A DNA stretch of 64,000 nucleotides, taken from assembly GCF_030653755.1 (NCBI RefSeq), contig NZ_JAURYU010000045.1:248001-312000 (forward strand), given 5' to 3'. The position numbers were made by a program, and so were the translations under genes. Origin of the DNA: Methylotenera sp. Its GTDB lineage: Bacteria > Pseudomonadota > Gammaproteobacteria > Burkholderiales > Methylophilaceae. This document shows positions 57,867 to 64,000 of the stretch, one piece after another (within the stretch, counting starts at the first letter, position 1; each line of letters opens with the position of its first letter). The notes beneath the pieces were generated by a model, which was given only the letters and a program-made list of their open reading frames with translations, was not told the DNA's origin and did not search any database.

Positions 57867-59519
57867 ATGCGATTCCAACTTGATCACGACTGGCAAGGCA
57901 ATATGTCCACGCCTCGCGCACACATAGGCGAGAACGCAAAATCACAGTTGCTTATCCTCTTATCTATTATTTGGATATTTCTTGGCCTTATTGGTCACAC
58001 TCCTTGGAAACCATTAGAAACATCCAGCATTAGTATCGTTAAAGACATTCTTGATAACGGGCATTTGATCGCACCTTTGGCGGCCAACCAAACATTTATA
58101 GATTTGCCTCCGCTTTACCACCTCACGGCCGCAGGAAGTGCCAGATTATTCAGCCCACTGCTAGATATGCATGATGGCGCTCGCCTAATCAACGCACTCT
58201 GGATGTCGATTACACTACTGATGGTAGGCATGGCTGGCCGCGAATTATGGACGCGCGGTGTAGGTCGTTACGCAACATTTATCATGATAGGCACTATTGG
58301 CCTTATTTTAAATGCTCACAGCCTCAATGCTGAAGTTGCCACCCTAGCCAGCACTGCAACAGGGTTCTATGCATTTGCACTATCCAAGCGCAGACCATGG
58401 AGAGCAAGTGCCTTATTAGGCGTCGCAATGGCAATTGGATTTTTATCTAAAGGGTTATTACCAGTACTGATATTAACCAGCACAGCACTGTTGTTGTGGC
58501 TAACATTTAGCAACTGGCGTACAAAAAGTTTTACTACTTTTTTCAGCACAGCCCTTTTAGTTGCAACGCCACTAGTTGCCTTGTGGCTAGTTCCTTTTGT
58601 ATTGTATTTCCCTGATTTATTTAATGCATGGCTCGATGCTGAGTTTAACAGCTTCACCCATGATCACTATTTCTACTTCTTTAATATATTAATCTGGTAT
58701 GCGTGGCCTGCCCTACCTTTAGCATTATGGAGCCTATGGCGTTACCGCGCCCAATTGCTTAGTAAACCAAAGTTTCAGCTTACGATTACTTTCTTTATTT
58801 GCAGCCTAATTGCACTTGGTACCTGCGCTGACAATAAAGATATCAATGCTCTCACTTTGCTATTACCGTTAGTTGCGTTAGGTGCAGGTAGCGTTGAGTA
58901 TCTCAAACGCGGTGCCGCATCAGCACTTAATTGGTTTGGTATCTCTTTATTTGCTTTAGCTGGCTCACTTATCTGGCTGGGCTGGTTTGCGATGGTAGTA
59001 GGTTATCCAAGTAAGCTTCAAGAGCGCATGCAGTTCTTGTCTGGTGCCAACAATGCTAATCTGGACATCATCAGCCTAGCGCTTGCCCTTATCATCACAA
59101 GCATCTGGATTTTTACATGTATTAGAGCCAGACAAAGCAACCGCGCTGCTGTAACTAACTGGGCTGTAGGCATGACGTTTGGGTGGGGCCTACTCATGAC
59201 CCTATGGCTTCCGTGGATTGATAGCGCCAAAAGCTATATGCCAGTATTCAAGAGTATGCAGAGATCGATACCTAGCAACACCTCCTGCATCAACAGCCTG
59301 AATGTTGGGCAGTCTCAACGCTTGTTATTACACTATTACACCAACCTTCAATTAGAATCGATTGGTAGCATCCAATCGGCTCATTGCGACTTTTATCTGA
59401 TTCAAGATGAAAGAGGTTTAACCAGAATGCAGCCTGGTGATGAATGGAGATTATTATGGCAAGGAAAAAGAGCTGCTGATAGAAAAGAAAGCTTCAGACT
59501 TTATCAGCGCCAACCATAA
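57867..59519 (+). CDS. ArnT/PMT-type membrane glycosyltransferase
   Basis: A 550-aa polytopic inner-membrane protein with about eleven to twelve hydrophobic segments. The first periplasmic loop holds WKPLETSSISIVKDIL, where the acidic residue matches the GT-C catalytic position, and FIDLPPLYHLTAAGSARLF follows, as in ArnT/PMT-family enzymes that transfer sugars from polyprenyl-phosphate carriers. ArnT itself adds aminoarabinose to lipid A, but no arn genes are nearby, so the acceptor is unknown. It lies after the rpmE2 terminator and is likely monocistronic. The soluble C-terminal part includes a Cys-containing periplasmic segment. Confidence 0.8.
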   Translation: MRFQLDHDWQGNMSTPRAHIGENAKSQLLILLSIIWIFLGLIGHTPWKPLETSSISIVKDILDNGHLIAPLAANQTFIDLPPLYHLTAAGSARLFSPLLDMHDGARLINALWMSITLLMVGMAGRELWTRGVGRYATFIMIGTIGLILNAHSLNAEVATLASTATGFYAFALSKRRPWRASALLGVAMAIGFLSKGLLPVLILTSTALLLWLTFSNWRTKSFTTFFSTALLVATPLVALWLVPFVLYFPDLFNAWLDAEFNSFTHDHYFYFFNILIWYAWPALPLALWSLWRYRAQLLSKPKFQLTITFFICSLIALGTCADNKDINALTLLLPLVALGAGSVEYLKRGAASALNWFGISLFALAGSLIWLGWFAMVVGYPSKLQERMQFLSGANNANLDIISLALALIITSIWIFTCIRARQSNRAAVTNWAVGMTFGWGLLMTLWLPWIDSAKSYMPVFKSMQRSIPSNTSCINSLNVGQSQRLLLHYYTNLQLESIGSIQSAHCDFYLIQDERGLTRMQPGDEWRLLWQGKRAADRKESFRLYQRQP

Positions 59520-59548
59520 GAAAAAATTGAACAATTCTCACCGACACC

Positions 59549-59602
59549 ATCTAAAACTAGTTTTTATAGGCCTAGCTCTTATGAGCTAGTTCAGTTTTAG
59601 AT
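59549..59602. repeat. Nested inverted repeat downstream of the glycosyltransferase gene
   Basis: Outer perfect 10-bp arms ATCTAAAACT (59549-59558) and AGTTTTAGAT (59593-59602) enclose an inner perfect hairpin CTAGCTC-TTAT-GAGCTAG (59572-59589). It lies between two converging genes and may be a bidirectional terminator, although the T-run is short. Confidence 0.65.
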
Positions 59603-59655
59603 AGCCTAATACTGACGTGCTGAAGGGGTTATTAACAGTGGCACCTATTGAATGG

Positions 59656-59720
59656 TGCCGAAGTACTTACCACTGAAGTACTTAAGACCAAGGAACTTAT
59701 AACTCAAGTACGCTTATAAC
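59656..59720. repeat. Short degenerate AAGTACTTA repeats before the fdsD stop
   Basis: GAAGTACTTA occurs at about 59659 and 59675, 16 bp apart. Weaker related copies (GGAACTTATAACT, AGTACGCTTATAACT) follow, running up to the end of fdsD. No coding function is apparent. Confidence 0.4.
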
Positions 59721-59932
59721 TGCAGATGTGCTTTTATTGCAGTTTGAACTTTTTGATGCAAGCCTTCACCGCCCTGAATATTCACATATTCTGCAATTTG
59801 CTTACGCATAGGTAAGGCCCAAAAGCGATTAAGGTGCCCAGCAATATCTTCTTGGGCGTGATTCTGATTCGGATAAGACTCATAAAAATCACCAATCTGA
59901 TTCGCCATTGAAATTAAACGTTGAATATCCAT
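59714..59932 (-). CDS. fdsD: Formate dehydrogenase delta subunit
   Basis: A 72-aa protein matching the small FdsD subunit of soluble NAD-dependent formate dehydrogenases: RLISMANQIGDFYESYP, then the HLNRFWALPMRKQI segment typical of the family. It is thought to help assemble or stabilise the complex. It is the last gene of the operon, 22 bases after fdhD. The Arg/Met/Trp-rich central helix has no cofactor ligands. Confidence 0.88.
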   Translation of the reverse strand: MDIQRLISMANQIGDFYESYPNQNHAQEDIAGHLNRFWALPMRKQIAEYVNIQGGEGLHQKVQTAIKAHLQL

Positions 59933-59954
59933 ATACCCTAGCTTTTCTATATCT

Positions 59955-60776
59955 TTATTGATTCAAAATTCGTTCACCGTGGCTATACACCACATATCTA
60001 TTCTCTCGTGCAAAACCTAGTAAAGTTAAGCCGCATTCCTTCGCTACACGTACAGCTAACCCTGTAGGTGCTGAAACGGCAACTAGCAAACCAACTCCTG
60101 CACTCGCAGTTTTCTGCACCATTTCAAAACTGGCACGGCTGGTGGTAATAATAAACCCATCATCAACAAGCGCAGACTTGGCTCTACTTTTTTCAAGCGC
60201 GCCAACCAGCTTATCAAGCGCGTTATGGCGACCAACATCTTCACGCACAATACTCAACGCGCCATCAGCTAAAGCGTATGCACTAGCATGCGTTGCACCC
60301 GTTTTTTGCTGCAACTCCTGCCTCCCTTGCATAGACTGCAAAGCACGCATAATACTTGACGCAGCAAATACAGATTGAGAACTTAAGCGTTCAGGGTAAC
60401 GTACCGCCTGCGCCAAACTTTCTGCACCACACAAGCCACAGCCAGTCTTGCCCGCTAATGTGCGGCGGCGCTCTTTAAGTTGCACAAAACGCTCAGTTGC
60501 AATTTCACAATGTAACTGAATACCATTATCACGCACTTGAACATCGATATCGTATAACTCACTCACACTCTCTACAATGCCTTCAGACAGCGAAAAACCC
60601 AATGCAAAATCATCAAGGTCTTGGGCTGTTGCCAACATAACAGCATGAGAAACACCGTTATAAACTAATGCAACTGGTGTTTCTTCTGCCAAGCAATCCG
60701 AAGCTAGCTGTAGCTTTCCATCTCGCCACTGCTCAACCTCGAATCGACTCGTAGATGCATCTAATATTAAAGACAG
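59955..60776 (-). CDS. fdhD: Formate dehydrogenase accessory sulfurtransferase FdhD
   Basis: Transfers sulfur to the molybdenum cofactor of formate dehydrogenase, needed for activity. The conserved CGLCG cysteines lie in GKTGCGLCGAESL; further motifs are ETPVALVYNGVSHAVM, DFALGFSLSEGI and DVGRHNALDKL. There is no ATG or GTG at the front. The frame stays open back to the fdsA stop, and CTG 60776 has GGAG 6 bases upstream, giving about 28 extra residues (SLILDASTSRFEVEQW...). The alternative is TTG 60692, which would leave the protein starting directly in the conserved core. I prefer CTG. Confidence 0.85.
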   Translation of the reverse strand: MSLILDASTSRFEVEQWRDGKLQLASDCLAEETPVALVYNGVSHAVMLATAQDLDDFALGFSLSEGIVESVSELYDIDVQVRDNGIQLHCEIATERFVQLKERRRTLAGKTGCGLCGAESLAQAVRYPERLSSQSVFAASSIMRALQSMQGRQELQQKTGATHASAYALADGALSIVREDVGRHNALDKLVGALEKSRAKSALVDDGFIITTSRASFEMVQKTASAGVGLLVAVSAPTGLAVRVAKECGLTLLGFARENRYVVYSHGERILNQ

Positions 60777-60785
60777 CCTTAACTC

Positions 60786-63650
60786 CTAGTTAGCTTTTGC
60801 AACTTCTGCTTTTTTACCTGCAAAAGCAATTTGTGCCTCACTAAATGTTTTATAGTGTTTTTGCCAATCAGACAACTGACTAACGCGCGATACTTGTACT
60901 GCTGTTACTTTAAATTCAGGACAGTTAGTTGCCCAATCAGAATTATCAGTTGTAATCACATTAGCACCAGATTCAGGGTGATGGAATGTCGTATATACAA
61001 CCCCAACCTGTACACGTTCTGTGATTTTAGCGCGTAACACAGTTTCACCCGCACGGCTGGCAATACCCACCCAATCACCCTCTTTAACTCCGCGCTCTTC
61101 TGCGTCATGTGGATGAATCTCAAGGATATCTTCAGGATGCCATGCAGTATTTTGAGTTCTGCGTGTTTGTGCACCAACATTGTATTGAGACAAAATACGA
61201 CCTGTCGTTAATATCAATGGGAATTTTGCATTCACTTTTTCAGTGGTTGGTATGTACTGAGTAACAAAGAACTTACCTTTTCCACGTACAAATTCATCAA
61301 TATGCATAATCGGGGTGCCATCTGGGTGCTGGTCATCACACGGCCACTGCACACTGCCCATTTCATCCAATTTTTTAAAGCTTACACCATGGAAGGTAGG
61401 GGTTAGCGCTGCAATCTCATCCATAATTTCTGAAGCATGCTTATATTGCATCGGGTAACCTAATGCTTCGGACAACTTAGCAGTTACTTCCCAGTCTTCA
61501 TACCCATTTTTTGGACGCATCACTCTGCGTACAGGTGAAATACGGCGCTCGGCATTGGTAAATGTACCATTTTTCTCTAAGAATGAAGCCCCAGGGAAGA
61601 ACACGTGGGCGAACATGGCTGTTTCGTTTAAGAATAAATCTTGAACAATCACACATTCCATATTTTCTAAGGCGTGCGTCACATGTTGTGTATTAGGATC
61701 TGACTGAACAATATCTTCACCAACACAATACAACCCTTTGAAGTTACCTTCACCCGCCTCATCCAACATATTTGGAATACGCAGACCAGGCTCTTTGCTT
61801 AGCGGTCTACCCCAAGCCGTTTCAAACAATGCACGTGTCGCATCATCTGCTACGTGACGGTATCCTGGGAACTCATGCGGCATTGAACCCATGTCACATG
61901 AACCTTGTACGTTATTTTGACCGCGCAATGGATTAACACCCACACCTTCGCGACCAATGTTAGCCGTTGCCATTGCTAAGTTAGCAATGCCCATCACCAT
62001 AGTAGAGCCTTGGCTATGCTCTGTCACGCCAAGACCATAGTAAATCGCAGCATCACCGCCTGTTGCATACAACCTTGCGGCTGACCGAACCAGCTCAGGT
62101 TCTATACCCAACTCAGCAGCTAGCGCTTCAGGTGAGTTTTCAGGTTTAGCCACAAAATCACGCCATTCTACGAATGAATCCCACTCACAACGCTCTTTAA
62201 CAAACGCTTCTTGCACTAAACCTTCTGTCACAATCACATGGGCTAATGCTGAAACTAATGCAACGTTTGTACCTGGGCGCAGTTTAAGGTGGTAATCCGC
62301 ACGAATATGTGGAGAATTTGCCACTAGGTCAATTTCACGTGGGTCAGCAATAATGAGTTTTGCACCTTCACGTAAACGACGTTTCATTTGTGAAGCAAAC
62401 ACTGGGTGGCCATCTGTTGGATTGGCACCAATGATGAAAATCACATCAGAATGCATCACTGAATCAAATGTTTGCGTACCAGCAGATTCACCTAATGTTT
62501 GTTTTAAGCCATAGCCTGTTGGGCTGTGGCAAACACGAGCGCAGGTATCTACGTTGTTCACACCAAACACAGCGCGAATCAGTTTTTGCGTCACGTATAC
62601 TTCTTCATTGGTACAGCGTGAAGAGGTAATACCACCAATCGCATCGCTGCCATATTGCTTCTGAATACGGGTTAACTCACTGGCTGCATAGCTAAACGCT
62701 TCATCCCAACCCACCTGTTGCCATGGATCTTTAATACTCTTACGTATCATTGGTGTTGTGATACGGTCTTTATGGGTTGCGTAGCCCCATGCAAATCGAC
62801 CCTTAACACATGAATGCCCATGATTAGCGCCGCCATCTTTACTTGGCGTCATGCGAATCACTTCTTCGCCTTTCATTTCAGCATCAAAGCTACAACCTAC
62901 ACCACAATACGCACATGTCGTAGTCACGCTATGTTCTGGGGTACCAGCTTCAATCACTGTTTTTTCTATTAACGTTGCTGTCGGGCAAGCTTGCACACAA
63001 GCACCGCAAGAAACGCATTCTGAATCTAAGAAGCTCTTATTACCTGCTGAAACCTTAGACTCAAAACCACGGCCTGAAATTGTCAATGCAAATGTACCTT
63101 GTGTTTCTTCGCACGCACGCACGCAACGTGAGCAAACAATACATTTACTTGGGTCAAAGGTGAAATACGGGTTGCTTTCATCCTTAACAGAAGCTAAATG
63201 GTTTTCACCATCATAACCATAGCGCACTTCACGCAAGCCAACTGCGCCAGCCATATCTTGTAGTTCGCAATCACCGTTGGTTGCACAGGTTAAGCAATCT
63301 AGTGGGTGATCTGAAATGTATAGTTCCATTGTACCGCGACGAATATCCGCAAGTTTCGGCGTCTGCGTATGCACGACTATGCCTTCTGCCACTGGCGTGG
63401 TACATGACGCTGGATAACCTCGACGACCTTCCACCTCTACCAAACATAGGCGGCATGATCCAAACGGCTCCAAGCTATCAGTTGCACATAATTTAGGCAC
63501 CATCACACCAGCCACTGTAGCTGCATGCATGATAGAAACGCCATCTGGCACCGTAATTTCTCTATCATCAATCGTCAGCGTTACTTGCTTAGCCGATTGA
63601 CTTTTAGGTGTGCCGTAGTCGATGTTCGGGTTGTATTTAATTTCGTCCAT
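60786..63650 (-). CDS. fdsA: Formate dehydrogenase alpha (catalytic) subunit, NAD-dependent
   Basis: Oxidises formate to CO2 at a molybdenum bis-MGD centre. The 954-aa protein has an N-terminal 2Fe-2S ferredoxin domain (CRLCLVEVEGRRGYPASC), a His/Cys cluster, two 4Fe-4S ferredoxin motifs (CIVCSRCVRACEE and CVSCGACVQACPTA), a further 4Fe-4S site (CAYCGVGCSFD), and the molybdopterin domain with the catalytic cysteine in RVCHSPTGYG (Cys, not selenocysteine). It lies between fdsB and fdhD and forms the fdsGBA(C)D complex. In methylotrophs it is the terminal step of C1 dissimilation. Confidence 0.97.
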   Translation of the reverse strand: MDEIKYNPNIDYGTPKSQSAKQVTLTIDDREITVPDGVSIMHAATVAGVMVPKLCATDSLEPFGSCRLCLVEVEGRRGYPASCTTPVAEGIVVHTQTPKLADIRRGTMELYISDHPLDCLTCATNGDCELQDMAGAVGLREVRYGYDGENHLASVKDESNPYFTFDPSKCIVCSRCVRACEETQGTFALTISGRGFESKVSAGNKSFLDSECVSCGACVQACPTATLIEKTVIEAGTPEHSVTTTCAYCGVGCSFDAEMKGEEVIRMTPSKDGGANHGHSCVKGRFAWGYATHKDRITTPMIRKSIKDPWQQVGWDEAFSYAASELTRIQKQYGSDAIGGITSSRCTNEEVYVTQKLIRAVFGVNNVDTCARVCHSPTGYGLKQTLGESAGTQTFDSVMHSDVIFIIGANPTDGHPVFASQMKRRLREGAKLIIADPREIDLVANSPHIRADYHLKLRPGTNVALVSALAHVIVTEGLVQEAFVKERCEWDSFVEWRDFVAKPENSPEALAAELGIEPELVRSAARLYATGGDAAIYYGLGVTEHSQGSTMVMGIANLAMATANIGREGVGVNPLRGQNNVQGSCDMGSMPHEFPGYRHVADDATRALFETAWGRPLSKEPGLRIPNMLDEAGEGNFKGLYCVGEDIVQSDPNTQHVTHALENMECVIVQDLFLNETAMFAHVFFPGASFLEKNGTFTNAERRISPVRRVMRPKNGYEDWEVTAKLSEALGYPMQYKHASEIMDEIAALTPTFHGVSFKKLDEMGSVQWPCDDQHPDGTPIMHIDEFVRGKGKFFVTQYIPTTEKVNAKFPLILTTGRILSQYNVGAQTRRTQNTAWHPEDILEIHPHDAEERGVKEGDWVGIASRAGETVLRAKITERVQVGVVYTTFHHPESGANVITTDNSDWATNCPEFKVTAVQVSRVSQLSDWQKHYKTFSEAQIAFAGKKAEVAKAN

Positions 63651-63659
63651 AGTTATCTC

Positions 63660-64000
63660 CTAACCTGCTTGCGTTTCAGCAGGTAGTCCAAAATCTTGCG
63701 GGAAGTGATTAAGTGCGCTGAGTACAGGATACGGGGTCATGCCGCCTAATGCACATAATGAACCATTTAGCATGGTGTCGCTTAAATCGCGTACTAACTG
63801 AATGTTTTTAGCGTGGTCTTTACCTGATCTGATTTTATCAATCACTTCAACGCCTCGTGTTGAGCCAATACGGCAAGGGGTACATTTACCACAAGACTCA
63901 ACCGCACAGAACTCAAATGCATAACGTGCCATTTTTGACATATCAACCGTATCATCAAAAGCCACAATACCACCGTGACCGAGCACCGCCCAAATTTTAG
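63660..64000 (-). CDS. fdsB: Formate dehydrogenase beta subunit (NuoF-like), 3' part only
   Basis: The C-terminal end of the NADH/FMN-binding subunit; the frame is open to the window edge (KIWAVLGHGGIVAFDD), so the start lies outside. The 4Fe-4S ligand motif ESCGKCTPCRIG, the same as in NuoF, and the following helix with LSDTMLNGSLCALGG are visible. It passes electrons from fdsA to NAD+. It sits 9 bases before fdsA, so the two are co-translated. FdsG would be expected further upstream. Confidence 0.93.
   Translation of the reverse strand, partial: KIWAVLGHGGIVAFDDTVDMSKMARYAFEFCAVESCGKCTPCRIGSTRGVEVIDKIRSGKDHAKNIQLVRDLSDTMLNGSLCALGGMTPYPVLSALNHFPQDFGLPAETQAG

Overview
The window looks like the chromosome of an obligate or restricted methylotroph of the betaproteobacterial family Methylophilaceae (Methylotenera/Methylophilus-like). 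This is an inference from gene content: a sucrose-phosphate synthase/phosphatase plus amylosucrase pair, a soluble NAD-dependent formate dehydrogenase (fds) operon, betaproteobacterial small families (DUF2788, DUF3579, VF530, Adhesin_E-like), moderately low GC, and a dcw cluster in the standard proteobacterial order. I saw no tRNA, CRISPR array, insertion sequence, prophage or integrase. The window is almost entirely housekeeping chromosome. The unusual material sits in fusions, start sites and intergenic structure.

Layout: 1-3530 sucrose metabolism (truncated spsA, then ams). 3778-5347 an MscS channel and a MarR regulator. 5543-11476 a minus-strand central carbon block (tkt, gap, pgk, pyk) with intrinsic terminators after tkt and pgk. 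11702-16525 a Gfo/Idh/MocA oxidoreductase, a long-chain acyl-CoA ligase, a thioredoxin-like protein, rsmE and a small secreted protein. 16705-22095 a plus-strand block: a methyltransferase, an N-acetylglutamate synthase carrying an N-terminal XRE helix-turn-helix, argB, a HAD nucleotidase, slmA, a cold-shock/DUF1294 membrane protein and DUF2788. 22198-26725 cca, an NDUFA9-like epimerase, slt and a two-helix membrane protein.

26793-45665 is the full division and cell-wall (dcw) cluster read on the minus strand: mraZ-rsmH-ftsL-ftsI-murE-murF-mraY-murD-ftsW-murG-murC-murB-ddl-ftsQ-ftsA-ftsZ-lpxC. Most junctions overlap by ATGA or less. Upstream of mraZ is a sigma70-like promoter followed immediately by three GTGGG repeats at exact 10-bp spacing, the expected MraZ operator. 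Beyond a gene-free stretch with tandem hairpin repeats lies rnpB (RNase P RNA), with its own extended -10 promoter.

47025-57722 holds an orphan pair of small flagella/motility-related genes, VF530, pyrC, rsmI, and the envelope set lpoA-like/yraN/dolP-like (rsmI and lpoA start head to head, 6 bp apart). It continues with DUF3579, a TlpA-like thioredoxin, a PilZ-like protein, trxA, rho and a zinc-free type B L31. 57867-59519 encodes an ArnT/PMT-type membrane glycosyltransferase. 59714-64000 is the 3' part of the formate dehydrogenase operon (fdsB partial, fdsA, fdhD, fdsD), the last step of C1 oxidation to CO2 and a source of NADH.

The most notable item is the HTH-N-acetylglutamate synthase fusion with repeated AT-rich sites just upstream, which could make the first arginine-pathway enzyme its own transcriptional regulator. 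Others are an apparent CTG start for fdhD, the rnpB-adjacent repeats, and the head-to-head rsmI/lpoA starts.
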